Source: Schistosoma mansoni (taxonomy: Eukaryota > Platyhelminthes > Trematoda > Strigeidida > Schistosomatidae). From it: 64,000 nt of DNA. The number at the start of each line of letters is the position of its first letter. Position 1 is the stretch's first letter. The notes beneath the pieces are model-generated. The model was not told the DNA's origin. It saw only the letters and a program-made list of their open reading frames with translations, and made no database searches. The translations under genes were made by a program, and so were the position numbers. Shown here piece by piece: positions 10,295 to 22,458 of the stretch. The stretch covers positions 19,799,828 to 19,863,827 of the forward strand of contig NC_031497.1 of the NCBI RefSeq assembly GCF_000237925.1, given 5' to 3'.

Positions 10295-10470
10295 ATTGAC
10301 TCAGTGGTTCTAATGATTAAGCATTTTCTGAGAGACCTGAAAATATTGCATCCGACAACTGACAAGGTCGGTAACGCACATTGTTGAGAAGATAGACACT
10401 AGGACGTTACAACAGTTCACTGCTTCCTTGTTTTCAATGATACCCCAGCTGGTATCAGTCGATGAGAAAT
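10295..10470 (+). mobile_element. Decayed hammerhead SINE
   Basis: A-box-like gactcagtggttctaatgat near 10301 is followed by a heavily mutated hammerhead region (gcacattgttgagaagatag ... cactaggacgttac) and a 3' tail resembling the SINE (cactgcttccttgttttcaa). No core motif survives. Confidence 0.55.
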
Positions 10471-13400
10471 ACCACCTATAGATGTATATTCGGTTAGAAT
10501 CTAAAAATGTCAGTGATTCTTAGACTCAGATTTTCTAGGTTATTATCTAACCAATGATACTGGCTTATCTTTCACCTGTCATATCAAGAAGCCAACCAAC
10601 GATAAACGATATCGCTTTTTCATGTAAACAAACTAGATGAAATGAGAGAAAATTCTACTATCATATTTAATACTGCTCAGAAAGCGAAGGACAAACAGGA
10701 TTTTTTTCGTAATTCGGTACTTATTACCGGGACATGCTCACGAGTCTTCATGAAAACAAATTCCAGACTTTCATGTAAGTCACCAAGTTCAATAACCTTG
10801 CAACTGTTGAGTGAATATCTAGCACTTAACACTGTACACTGCATTGGGTTTGTGACATTGTCCAATGTCTTTAATAAATTATCATCCCTCACTTTCTGAC
10901 ATATTCTATTCCACATGTCATAGTATTCCAGTGGAACACTGAAATTTATCAGGAGGCTAGCTCACTATTGATTAGTACGTAATTATTATTTAGTTAGTGG
11001 TTTGTGGAGACTGACTGACGATAGATGAAATGACATTAAGAATCAGATGCAAGCATTTAATTTATCATTTCCCAATAATAATCCTCTTCCATCATTATAT
11101 GTTAGTTATGTGGCTTAACTCCTGACCTAAAGCATCATACCTCGCTTTTCAGCAAAAAAATCATTAATTCTGTCTAATTGTTTCTCCAAAATGTATTTTA
11201 TTGTGCTTTACTAAATGAGATGTTGTGACACAGTAAAACAAACCAATTTTATTTTCTATCCCCTTGTCGTTGATTACTCAATGTGGATAATAAAATTATC
11301 TGTGCTTGAACTTGAAAATAAAATCACCTTGATTTTCAGAGGAGAGAATTAGCCAGTTCAACCATAGTTCACTAATTTCAATTATGATTTTAACTTTAAC
11401 CCTGAGGTCGAGGTCAAGTTTCACATATTGGTTTTAGTGTTACTGTGTTGTATTAGTGTACTATCCAGGTCAATTTAGTGATTCTATTTTTCTTTCTACT
11501 AATGCTGAATACAATACACATAAGCACAGTCACAATAAGATAGATTTGAGGACGAAGATTTCTTTTTTTTTGATAGGTTTTACAACAAAACAATAGAAAA
11601 TAACATCAATTAGTAAAGTGTTCGTTTGTGACTGAAGATATGCACGTCTGTTCTTAAATCTTTTATTAATACTCATGCACACACCTACAACATCCACTTT
11701 TAAGATCGCGTCACTTTGAACGTTACCATCTGGTTGATCCTTAAACTAATAAATAGTTGATATTTTTTTTCGAAACTTCATTCACTTTAAAATAAGGATC
11801 GTGCATATATGTATACATTGGTGTCAGAGACGTCAGTACTCATGTATCCTACAAAATACGACGAACCACCATGTGAGATTGCCATAGATACACCAGTGCC
11901 ACTGCGGAAGCCCTCAGTATTAGGAGTTACCTCAGATTATATGGTATGGAAGATGGAGGTGACTTTCTATTCGAAAGAAAATACCCTCAACTAAACACTT
12001 AGATCACATTTATTGTTTCTTAATGATGAACATGGACAACGAGCGACTGCCAATGAATTAATGATTAATAACTTATCACCTCGTTACTAGAACGTATTGA
12101 ATGAATCTTCTATATCTACTGATACTTAGCAATATACGATCCAACTTCTGTCTCACCATCGAAGATCTTGCTGAGCATTCTTGTACTTTACGGCACCTAG
12201 GCATCCAGGCATTACCCCCAAATAAACAGTACAGCACGGAAAAAGATAACACTCGTTTTATAGAAAAAATTACCAGGTTCTCTACAATACATCTTCAGTT
12301 ACAACCAACCAATATAAATGGTCTGAAAGAGATGATCTACCCATTTACACCTGCAGATATGCCAATAACGAGTCGAAAGTCGTCGTACTTCATGTCTATT
12401 AAACAAGTATCATGGAAATACTGCGCAGATTAGATGCAGTTAGTCGTCAGCCGAGCTATTATGGTAGACATTGTCAAACGGCCTAATCATGTAACTGAAA
12501 TCGATCTGTAACGAATACAACTGAGAAATCAATTTTAAAATCTGAGCCAATTAAAACTAGGACAGTATGTTTGAAAGTTCTTCAAGGTATAATGTTATCC
12601 AGTGAATAAATGTCTCTATAGATCACCAAGAACTGTCGAATGAATTCGAAGCTTTACTACTAAGTTTAACGTCATCTTTCCATATTAGTATTACACTGAA
12701 CATTCCATTCTTAATATTAAACATAGTAATTATACAGTTCGTTAGCTTTTCAAAATATATACGTTCAGATATTTTTGTGTTAGTGAAAATTTAGTTTCAC
12801 TTACCAACTTTTATTCAATGTGATGATAAAGCTTACAACAAATAATTAACAATAAAACTAGACAAGCTAAAAACTGATCAACGTATGATTCGGAAATTCT
12901 ATCAGTCTACATTTTTTTGGTGGCAGATAACTTAGACCGTCAGTATTATAGATCGAAACAAAAAGGGTGTTAAACACTGGTTTTTAATAATCCAGATGTC
13001 TGCTGCCTTAAGGCTTTCATAGTTCAAATCAACAGTCGATAATTACATAAACACCTAGTTTCCAACGCTAACTACTTATCTATTCATCTTTTTTTCCGGC
13101 ATTGCTGTAAATGTCTCTCAGCAGCAAATTATTTACTTCTTTTTTAAATATTCATTATTGTTTGTTGTACTTTTTCAATATGCTACTTATTGGGGATCAC
13201 GAGTCGTTCATAAGTTTAAAAGAAATACTATCGGACATTTTGATAAGAAAAACGTAATGTAATAAAATGTTATTGAAGAACATCATTTTTTCCTTCGTAC
13301 ATCATCTTATTTTATATGAAATTGACAGTGCATAAATCATTTGAATATGATATTTAAAGTAAAAGGTTACCATAAGCCATTTTTATTCCATTTACGTGCT

Positions 13401-14348
13401 ATGATTTAGTTATATATCCAGTTTGGAAAATACAGACAGCTAATTTCAAAAGACCTTTTATGAACCCTTGTGGCGCCCTAATTTTGTTTAAATTATTTAA
13501 CTACTGAATTTAAGTTAGTAGTTACGAACTGAAGCCATACATAATTGTCCTTTCTGAGGAAATACCACAGGTACATGATATGACTCCTTAAGAATTTAAC
13601 CGTTCTGTGAGCACTTTTCTCTTCAAGTTTTAGTAATTGATGTGTCTAATCTTCCCCTCTATCAATATAATGGTTCTAAATATTAGAGTGCAATCATGTC
13701 AGTAGTGAAACAGTCATCATCATTGTTATCAGATGACCACGAGCTGCATTGCTAACTGATTAAACTTGGAAATGTGTACTATTTACAGCCAATGCATCGG
13801 TTTTATGGTCAACTACACTTAGTGATAATTCAAGTTCCTAGGTTTAATACTTTGTGGATTTACGAGTACAATTTGACGAGGAGTTCAATGTGACCATGAA
13901 ACTTCAATGTAGTGTTCTCTGATATCCAATGTTTATCCTACCTGAAATTAATTCATGACGAATACCAGATAATTATTAGCTAAAGAATTTAATATGATTG
14001 GCATGCATTAATAGATAGTTCTTGCTCTTACTAGCCAACAGCATTTAACATCAGATTCTGTCGTTTTACCGATTTTTTTTCATACATTTATAAACTAAAA
14101 TCAATCTCAATAGTATATCTTACACTGGAGAAAATATTAAATATCCGTTGCCAGTGTTCATGAAAATAACATTGTCAAACCTACTATTTAAGCATTCTCG
14201 AGTTTTTTTTCTTATTTCCACAAATCAAACTAATTATGTTTTGCTGGGGAAAAAAAGTTAATTTTGTCTTTATTTATAATTCATTAGATCTGTTCCACTT
14301 TCTACTTTTTTTTCTCTATATCCTTAAAACAAACAAAAAAATATATAG
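10471..14348. other. Intronic sequence, no supported gene
   Basis: Continuation of the presumed long intron. ORFs near 10642-10916, 11809-11994 and 12101-12433 lack acceptor/donor support or recognisable domains. I see nothing else interpretable. Confidence 0.45.
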
Positions 14349-14783
14349 TCAGAATCGGCAAATTTACCGAAAGACAATTTACCAAGCCCGTTACAAAATG
14401 GCCAAATTCATCCACCAATATCCAATAGTTGTAGTAGTATTCCAATTAATCAACCCACTATACCAACACTAACGCCTACATGTTTAACGACTAATATTAT
14501 TACTTCACATCAAAATATTTCACAAAATTTATCAAATCCATTATCTATACAACATGTGAATTCCTCGTCATTGCCTGTAACACTGACAACACAATCATTG
14601 ACAACAACTAATGGACAAAATGAAATGTATTCTAATCAATCTGTACAAAATCAATTGAAATTAGCTCAAGCTCAAGTGAAACGATTAGAAATAGAAATTA
14701 ATCAATTAAAACGTCAAGCTATACCAGTAATGGGTAGTTCAATGAATGGATTAGTTTATCCAACAAATTATACTAATATTGAA
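14349..14783 (+). CDS. Penultimate exon of unidentified coiled-coil protein gene
   Basis: A 435-nt, 145-codon exon, phase 0 on both sides, between an acceptor (atatatag, ending 14348) and a GTAAGT donor at 14784. The first ~95 residues are a low-complexity Ser/Thr/Asn/Pro/Gln-rich segment. Residues about 100-122 (QNQLKLAQAQVKRLEIEINQ) have the heptad pattern of a coiled coil. The exon continues to the last exon at 15713. The frame is entirely open, and codon usage and composition look coding. Family not recognised; a scaffold or centrosome-type protein would be a guess. Confidence 0.75.
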
Positions 14784-15712
14784 GTAAGTTGATGAAAACT
14801 TATTAGATGAATAGATTATATCATCATTTTATCTCACTTTCACGTATATTACGATAATACGTTAATACAATAATAAGATCAGTCACGTTATATCAGAATC
14901 AAGATTCACGACCCAGAATAGAGAACCAGATACCTTTATTCAATTAGATTACTACAAGTAGTTAGTATACACTTGTGTGTGGTCCGGGAATGGTATCATT
15001 TAAAACCTATCCCTCCATTATTTTTTAGTAGCTTAATCACTCATCTGTCCTTTTTTTATATAGTAGTGGCTTCATATCAGCTTTTTCTACTTATTGTCTT
15101 ACTTTTGATACCCATAGTTCGAATACGTCACACTTGCGAAGATATATTCAACGAGAATTCATGAGTTTAGGTTTTTTTGAATTTTCATGTACATTTTTTG
15201 GCAAGTTGTTTCTGCAGTTTCTAAGAATTCCAAGTATTTTGTGAAATCTGAATTACTTATATTGAACTTGGTACCAAACTATGTGAATCAAAATAAACCC
15301 TAAGTGAGCATGAAGTATGTATGATACATTCACTTAACACCCACTATTCCCAAATACTGATTTTAGTTAAGAATTTAATTGTGCAGTGGAATAATTTGAG
15401 ATACAGATATCATTATCAAATAAATGATGAAGAATTCAGACTTAGAAATAGTTTCTTGTCCCTAATGTTCTTACATTAGACAATGGGTATGGAAAAGAAA
15501 ATAAATTGGCAAGCTCCCACCAAACACATAAAGCCTTAGTATAACAGCATTTAGTCATACTGTATTCTGAGTTGTGATTTACTTTTATAGCTCTCATCGT
15601 TCTAAATATGGAAACGTAATTGTACCACAAATCTAGATATTTATTTTTCTATTGTTTGGACTTATGTTTATTGTCACAAATCTGCTTTCTCCCTTGTTTT
15701 ACATTTAAACAG

Positions 15713-16042
15713 CCAGGAATATCAATGGATAATGTTGATAGTCCTGATCTACGATGTGGTATTTCACGTTTGGAATTAGATGGTACTAATGGCGGTGGAG
15801 GTGCCGGTGTTAATAGTAATGGAGAATGGATAAACGAATTGAGCATTAATAATAAACCTAAACCAGTTGGTACCATTCATCCTTCGTTGGTACAAGGTAA
15901 TCAAAACAGACTATTATGGATGGATCGCGCATCACAAGATACCGTACGATCATTGCATATACGTTTAGGAAATGTATTAAAAGAAGCCTTAGAAATTCAT
16001 AGTCGTTTAAGTTCTCTCCTATCGATTCCATCAGTAGAGTAG
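15713..16042 (+). CDS. Last exon of unidentified coiled-coil protein gene
   Basis: A 330-nt exon: 109 codons plus TAG at 16040-16042. It follows the acceptor acatttaaacag (ending 15712), phase 0, matching the 14783 donor. It contains a short Gly-rich run (residues 31-36 of the exon) and a C-terminal amphipathic helix (RASQDTVRSLHIRLGNVLKE then ALEIHSRLSSLL) likely to be another coiled coil. The combined 14349-16042 exons give a 254-residue C-terminus. A canonical AATAAA lies at 16397-16402, about 355 nt after the stop. Confidence 0.78.
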   Translation, partial: PGISMDNVDSPDLRCGISRLELDGTNGGGGAGVNSNGEWINELSINNKPKPVGTIHPSLVQGNQNRLLWMDRASQDTVRSLHIRLGNVLKEALEIHSRLSSLLSIPSVE

Positions 16043-16396
16043 AAATTTTGTGTTCACTACACTCACTGACTGACTACTTTTTTTCCGTCTTCCTGTATAC
16101 ATGACTTTTAAAATATTTTTTTTCATAATTTAGTTTAGATTTCTTAATGTGTTGTCAAGTTGTTTTTTCTTCCGAAACTAATGTTTCTCTTCTAAGATGA
16201 TGAAATTTTCCCTTTAACAACAATACAAGCATCTTCAGTTTATTCATTTTGGTAATAACGGATACTGTTAAATGCCTGTTACTATTTTAGTCATCATCTA
16301 TGCTGTTGTACAGCTCATGTAATCTACTTTTTTTGCTATGCTGGTGAAATGTAAATTCCTTTTCAATTTGTTACATAAAATATAATTGACTCGAAA

Positions 16397-16402
16397 AATA
16401 AA
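16397..16402 (+). terminator. Poly(A) signal of coiled-coil gene
   Basis: AATAAA on the + strand about 355 nt downstream of the TAG at 16042. It is the first canonical hexamer I find after that stop. Confidence 0.5.
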
Positions 16403-18360
16403 TAGGAAGAACTAAGTACTATCACTACTATTATTCGTACATAATAATGACAAGGCCATAATTATCTATCCTAATGCATGATGTTTACTTTATTTCTCTT
16501 AACTGATGTCTCTTATTCCCTGCGAATTTCCTTTTCTTCTACCTTTTATAATATAATTTGAAGATTAATTTTACTAATACTCTTTAATACAGTGGTATTT
16601 CTTTAAATATAATGATTCGTCTTTAATGTCAATAAGTTACTTAAATAGATTAAATTTGATTTATTTCCCGTAGTGGAATATCCACAAGATATTTCTTATG
16701 TACTTCGTGTATCAATCGATCGATTGTCTGAAGGAAACACCTTACTGCCGTCACACCTCTGTACAGTCAGCAGTACGACTTCGGACCTTGGGTTTGCTGC
16801 TTTTAGTCTTACCGCTTTTCAACCGACATGTCTGGCATGGTAGGACCTTGAGGAACGATTGTCCCAGCCAGTATAGCTCGATTGGTTCATCACGATAAGC
16901 AAGCCCGACCACCACGTCAAGGTAGCAGCAACGGTCAGGTATCGACCTGACAACTATTATTACAATAACTCCGAGTGGTTCATAATTTTCCATAGGACGA
17001 TAATAAAAACTGTTAACTACAGTTTATTTTCGTACAGTATATCTCAAACAACCACCAAGCATATGATGGGATACAATGAGGAAGCGAATAATTTAATGGA
17101 AATTATGAAGTAGATACAAACAGGCATACAGATGAGCCATCTCGCGGTTTAAGCAACTAACATCTAGGCGAGTGAGGGTAGTTGTATTCGTGGGCCGTAA
17201 CATATAATCAATTATACAAGCATCGGAATGTAAGGGTACATGCATGACCAAATTCTTACTGACATAAATGATGGTCTATTAAATAAATTAATTAGAGAGC
17301 TTAATAAATTTGAACGTACTTAGTTTATTGCTGTTCTCCAAGCATCGCACTTGGTAGAAAGATGGATAATATGAAAAAAACTGTGTAATGATTTTCTTTC
17401 CAAATGTTTTAGTAGAAATACACTATGTATCACAACACCATGCAACTTGATGTATACAAAGAAAGAATATCATGTACCGTAATTCAATCGTACTAAGGTA
17501 ACATAAAAGCTATGCAGAATTCAGATCCCTCTGATAATTTTGCTAACAACAGCTAATCGCATACTAGCTGAGGTAAAACGAAACACTCCAAGAAGTCCTA
17601 TGGTACGATGGCTTAGTGGTTACGATACACCTCTTCCTACCATTAGTTCAAAGTCTTGAAACTTGTTCTCATCATCTCGCACTTTCGTAAGTAGCAAGGC
17701 AGTGTCAGCGAACCCCCATAACAAGAAGTATGGCTCAAAATCAAGTACACAACTCTGTATGTGGCTACTCTACTTGTTGAATTGTTTTACTTTATGGTCT
17801 TCAAAAGGTCACAATAAGTCTTAGACACAAAAAACAATCAATACACGCGCTGAATAAGTATAGAATGAGAATAAGCCGTACACTGCCCAGATGAACGCAT
17901 CTCAATACGTCGGGTACGTTCACCGAACACCTGTTTTTGATACATTGGATCTCCAAACCACGATTTTCCTCTTACATTATTCAGATCAACAGTACTTTTT
18001 AACAATATGATATGGAATGGTTAGAAGACTTAGAAATACGCCTTGTACTACCACGAAATATCTAGGGTGAGATAGCTTACGAAATATTGCACTAATCTGC
18101 ATATAACAATCATTCTTCTACAAACTGACTGAAAGAAATTTCTGATGAAAATTAAGAAATCAAAAGTCTTCCGTAGTATATAAAACCGGAATGTTATTAC
18201 TACTTAAGAAACACTGCCAACCATATAAAAATAATAACAAACACCAAAATAACAAAAACTTAGTGATTTTTGACGAGGAAAGTTAGAAAATGCTTAAGGT
18301 GTTTTTAAACATAAATGCTGCAACCAATTATTATAAAACATGGGGTTTTAATTTGAAAAT
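16403..18360. other. Intergenic spacer with SINE relic
   Basis: No supported gene. Near 17600-17720 a stretch with an A-box-like atggcttagtggttacgat suggests another decayed tRNA-derived SINE. The 16700-17000 interval is GC-richer than its surroundings and is likely an unclassified repeat, but no second copy in this window supports that. Confidence 0.4.
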
Positions 18361-18370
18361 GAGATTACAT

Positions 18371-19192
18371 TTATTCCTCGCAAATGAACACCTCTCGTCT
18401 CATCCGTTTCATTTGTTGATATGAATCTGATTCAGGATAAGCGCTACGCTTACGATAAGGTCTGGTGTTTTGTTTCATCATTACAAAGTGTAACGAGTCA
18501 TAGTGCCCTGAAGATGAGTCTTCATTGTCAGAAGCAACTTCGTCGTATACTGTTTTACAGTCATCGAAGACAATAGCTTTGCGATCAATAGTACTGAAAG
18601 CTAACGGTTCTATTGGCATGAAATACAAAGGTAATTGTAACTTGTCAACTGGTTGAAATTCTTTGCACTCGATTAATTCACAATCCATATTAGTATCAAT
18701 AGAAAGTAGACTATTTTTATAGACAGACTCGTAGACAGTATGTTCGTTAGGTATTTCAACCATTTCATTTCCTGAAACCTTTTTATCCATAATCGCATGA
18801 TCTGAATAAATAACCTTTTCATACACTGGAACTACATTTGTGTGACAATTTGGGCAATAAGCTATAGGTAATTCATTAGAGCATTGTTTTAAATTAGAAG
18901 CAATTAAATTATCCCGTTTAAAGGTTTCCATATAATTTCCCGATTTACTTGATAAAGACTCAAGAGACAACAAAAGATTAGTGTCAAAGTTATTAGATAT
19001 TCTTGACTTTCGACGTTGCTGAACCCACCTTGACTTTTGAGTATCTATATTCTCTCGAGAGGGACGCTTAAAAGTTAAGCTTGACCGCTTCGTTGTGCAT
19101 AATAGCGACCATAGCAAAGGCTTTTTCTTTACTTTCAACTTATTCTCCACTAAAGCGCGTTGTGAACCAGGATTTTTAGAAAACCATCTCAT
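18371..19192 (-). CDS. Single-exon orphan protein, 273 aa
   Basis: A complete intronless frame of 273 codons, basic at the N-terminus (MRWFSKNPGSQRALVENKLK, then more Lys/Arg runs to about residue 65). A single CPNCHTNVVPVYE block near residues 113-125 looks like half of a zinc-binding site. The C-terminal half is acidic, with a DNEDSSSGHYDS patch, and ends in a basic RKRSAYPESDSYQQMKRMRR segment that could act as a nuclear localisation signal. An acceptor-like cttattttag-type tract (ctatgtttttag) ends only 6 nt upstream of the ATG, consistent with a 5' UTR intron or spliced-leader addition. An AATAAA overlaps the stop codon (18370-18375). I recognise no family; length and composition argue that it is real. 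Confidence 0.7.
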   Translation of the reverse strand: MRWFSKNPGSQRALVENKLKVKKKPLLWSLLCTTKRSSLTFKRPSRENIDTQKSRWVQQRRKSRISNNFDTNLLLSLESLSSKSGNYMETFKRDNLIASNLKQCSNELPIAYCPNCHTNVVPVYEKVIYSDHAIMDKKVSGNEMVEIPNEHTVYESVYKNSLLSIDTNMDCELIECKEFQPVDKLQLPLYFMPIEPLAFSTIDRKAIVFDDCKTVYDEVASDNEDSSSGHYDSLHFVMMKQNTRPYRKRSAYPESDSYQQMKRMRREVFICEE

Positions 19193-19545
19193 TATAGACT
19201 AAAAACATAGAATTAGGAACAAAAATACCAACTAATATTTGCTGATTTTAAATTTTCGTAATAACAAAGAAATTCCAACTGTGATCGAACATTAAAGCGA
19301 AAAAGTGTATGGACTTTATACAACTTACCGCCTAAATTTGACTGGTTTAGTGGAACGTGCTTTTAGAATTAAAATTTAAGTTGACTAATATCTAATTAGC
19401 GAGTAAGTTTTTGACAGAGTAGACAACAAAAATTTATTTCCCCTCTTTCTCTATGCTTACTGTTTTATATATTTAATCGAAACACACATGAATAAGGAAT
19501 TCGCAAGTAAAAATTTTCATTTTATAAATAACCGATTATGTGACA

Positions 19546-20289
19546 TCATAACTAGGCATCAATGCACCAGCAGCAACCTCCACATCAGTAGGCCTCAACA
19601 TACACAAAGGAAAAAGCAAGATCTTCAAATACAACACGGAGAGCGCCAAGCCAATCACACTTGATGGAGAAACTCTGGAAGAGGTAGATTCTCTCACGTA
19701 CATGGTCAGCATCATCGATGAACAAGGAGGATCCGATGCAGACCTGAAGACGAGGATTGGCAAAGCAACGACAGCATTCACACAGTTGAAGAACACATGG
19801 AATTCAAAACAACTGACAACCATTATCAAAGTGATAATCTTCACTAAGAATGTCAAGATAGTTCTACTGGACGGAGCTGAAACTTGGAGAACTACTACAA
19901 CCATCATCAAAATGGTACACGTATTTATGAACAATTGTCTACGTAGGATACTCAGTGTCCGTTGGCTGGATACCATCAGCAACAGCCTACTGTGGGAGAG
20001 GATAAACCAGGTTTCAACTGAAGAGGAAATTAGGAAAAGACGTTGGAAATGGATAGGATACATATTGAGGAAGTCATCAAACTTCAGCACGAAGCAAGCC
20101 CTAACTTGGGATTCTGAGGGAAAATGGAAAAGAGGAAGTCCGAAGAACATACTGCGTCGAGAATTGGAAGCAGACATGAAAAGGATGGATAGCAACTGGA
20201 AAGGATTGCTGAGGACAGGGTTGGATGGAGAATGCTGGTGGGCGGCCTATGCTCCTCCACGAGGGGTAACAGGCGTAAGTAATTATAAC
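19546..20289 (+). mobile_element. 5'-truncated RTE-like LINE with intact RT C-terminal frame
   Basis: About 247 codons remain open from roughly 19546 to a stop at 20290. They encode the thumb/connection end of a non-LTR reverse transcriptase and the C-terminal domain: [14 protein letters not shown] near the start, then [27 protein letters not shown] (an altered LYGAETW motif), [31 protein letters not shown], and an APPRG end replacing CSSTRG. The catalytic YADD-bearing palm is missing. The uninterrupted frame suggests a fairly recent insertion. It ends with the gggtaacaggcgtaagtaat terminus shared with other copies in this window. Confidence 0.85.
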
Positions 20290-20959
20290 TAGATATGGTA
20301 GTTTATACGCTGAATAGAAATTTATAGTAACAAGCATCTGAAAATACAACATAGAGTACATTTCATATTATGACTAATTATAGGTATGTTTGATTTATTA
20401 TGTAGTTTTCACATAAATCAGATGTTTATAGTGGGTAACAGCAACTACTGTCAAAATTCATACACTGAACAATGTGACTGAGATGACTGGTATGGACTAC
20501 GGCTGGTAGTCATCTGTTAGTTTCGTTGGTGACTAAGTAACCTATTAAATCCTTCAATAACCCATTTGTCAAGTGATATTTAACCATATTTCTGCACCGT
20601 ATATTTCGCTTGGAAGCAAGTCATTTGATTATAAACAACATATTCTGGTAGCCAGACGTTTTATAACACAACTTATGTCAATAATTTGGTTTGGAGAGTA
20701 GTTATTAATAGCCTGTATTGTGCATTATGTATCAGTCCATATTTTATAATTTTAAAACCCCGAGATATGATCATCGTCAAAACCAAATACTCACTCTCTA
20801 CAACACGGTCACACCTATACCATGAAGTTTAACCGTATTGCATGGCAGGTGAGTAAACTTTTGAGCCAATAATAACTCTGGAGTCCGAGATATTGACCAA
20901 ACAGTAGACATAATCGAGTCAGTATCCATCAGCCTGACAACTTCATCTCTGCGCTAATG

Positions 20960-21010
20960 AGGTATTGAGACTTGAACCGACGTATATACGTACAGGTTCT
21001 ACGTCGTAAC
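20960..21010 (-). repeat. Short dispersed repeat segment
   Basis: The reverse complement (tacgacgtagaacctgtacg, then tatatacgtcggttcaag) is nearly identical to 51402-51441 (+). Part of a dispersed element, probably of LINE origin. Confidence 0.5.
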
Positions 21011-21389
21011 TAACTGACTAAGGGATGAAATATGAATCAAACGCGTAGTTAAGCTATCGAATTCGCAGAAGACACCCACTGGGAACAGAAATTCCTAGTT
21101 TCAATGCAACTAGCCAGTCATAATATACTGCAAAATGGGAATGAGGATAGCTGGTTTAGTTCAATCAACAAACTGAAATTACCTGTTTAACTACATACTA
21201 AACCAACTGAGCTACATTTTGTATGTATATTACTTTATTCAAAACAGCATAGAGCATGGCACAAATGGTCAGCAAATCAAGTAGCCTCACCACAAAAATA
21301 CCATGAAATTAAAGCAACAAGGTCAACAGCGAATGAGTTTAAATAATGTTAGCATTGATGTGATTGGTTTCGAGCCATATAATCTAGCA

Positions 21390-21800
21390 CCATCAAACAC
21401 CGCTCATGGTTAGCGGGAGGACCCCAACTAGGGAATCTGAACTTGACAATGCTGTCAGTTCAATAATCAATGGTTTCGTGTACTGATCCTACGTCTTTCT
21501 TTTTCTTCCCTTGGTTTTCTCTCGACCTATTCTTATACCTGAAAACAGCGTGTCAAGGTGAGTAGTTGAGAACACGTAATAGGAACCCAAAACGCCTTGG
21601 TCGACGAAGAATCACTACTACACCAACTGATTTGACATTTTCACCTAGTGCTCTGCACCTAACCTCAGCATTACACACTCGATGGCTTCAACATTGACGA
21701 GTAACAATTCGAAATCACTTATAGTCAAACACTAATTACTTACGAGTATCCTGTCTTCACAGACCATATACTGCAGCCGCAAAGCAAGACAGAAATGACT
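21390..21800 (-). mobile_element. LINE C-terminal remnant
   Basis: Minus-strand translation around 21665-21620 gives EVRCRALGENVKSVG. This aligns with the EVRQRVLGN block of the LINE at 2713-3460. Further along, a ccccaactagggaatc-type segment (21422-21438) matches the accctaaccagggagtcg of that copy. Strongly decayed. Confidence 0.55.
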
Positions 21801-22170
21801 GCTGCATAGTACACCAGTACCTTGCTGTTTAAAGGTTGTATTTATGCCTTGAGTGATTACAAAGGTCATTTTTCTAGACACTAGACAAGATGAACTAACT
21901 TATCGGTAGTTATCACAGAGGATTTTATTCCTTACTCACAAACTCAGAGGACTGGCGATCGATATGGGGTCGGGTCCAGATTTCTGGCTATTTCACTTAA
22001 CATGTTTAATTTTGATTAGGATTCTTGAAAACCAACGGTGTATACCCAGCAGGTCCCAGTACGTTAGCTCGCTTCAAGCTGGCTTCGGTCATTACTAATT
22101 CACTAAGAGTCAGGAAGCTTATGTTAATTTTAGGTTCTTAGAGAAAAGACGGTGGATGAAGACTCAATTT

Positions 22171-22458
22171 CCCTGGTACGGCCGAGAATGGGGAGAGTCC
22201 GCTCTCCCTCTCGAAATGCTCTCCCATGGCGTTGCGTATATAGTCTCTGCCAGGGAAGTCCTACTAACTGTCTTCTCGTAGCGGGGTGTTGTTTACGAAG
22301 TTGAGGACGAAAAGAGAATGTCCGGCGCTTTAACCGGGTCGGTGGACACGGAAAGTCCACCGACGGGAGTTGGAAAACCCTGATTCCAAACCAATAATGT
22401 ACATGGGCTCCAGTACCCTGAGGGAACAAATGGCTTATGAACCAATCGTTGGTCACGC
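22171..22458 (+). mobile_element. ~0.53-kb repeat family, 3'-truncated copy
   Basis: Begins ctggtacggccgag and aligns over its length with the + copy at 39253-39775 and the minus copy at 51446-51974. It stops near 22458, where the family consensus continues. It keeps the GC-rich hairpin (ggggagag / ctctccc) near the 5' end. The antisense ORF over this interval is a shadow. Confidence 0.75.

Noticed and set aside
11809-12433. Two ORFs of 61 and 110 aa
   Set aside because: No motif or splice context, and they lie inside the presumed intron. They may be old retroelement fragments, but I cannot show it.
19536-20195. 219-aa minus-strand ORF
   Set aside because: It is the antisense shadow of the LINE RT frame at 19546-20289, which carries recognisable motifs.
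22130-22456. 108-aa minus-strand ORF
   Set aside because: Antisense to a repeat copy whose sense orientation is set by the tail and duplication of the 51446 copy.
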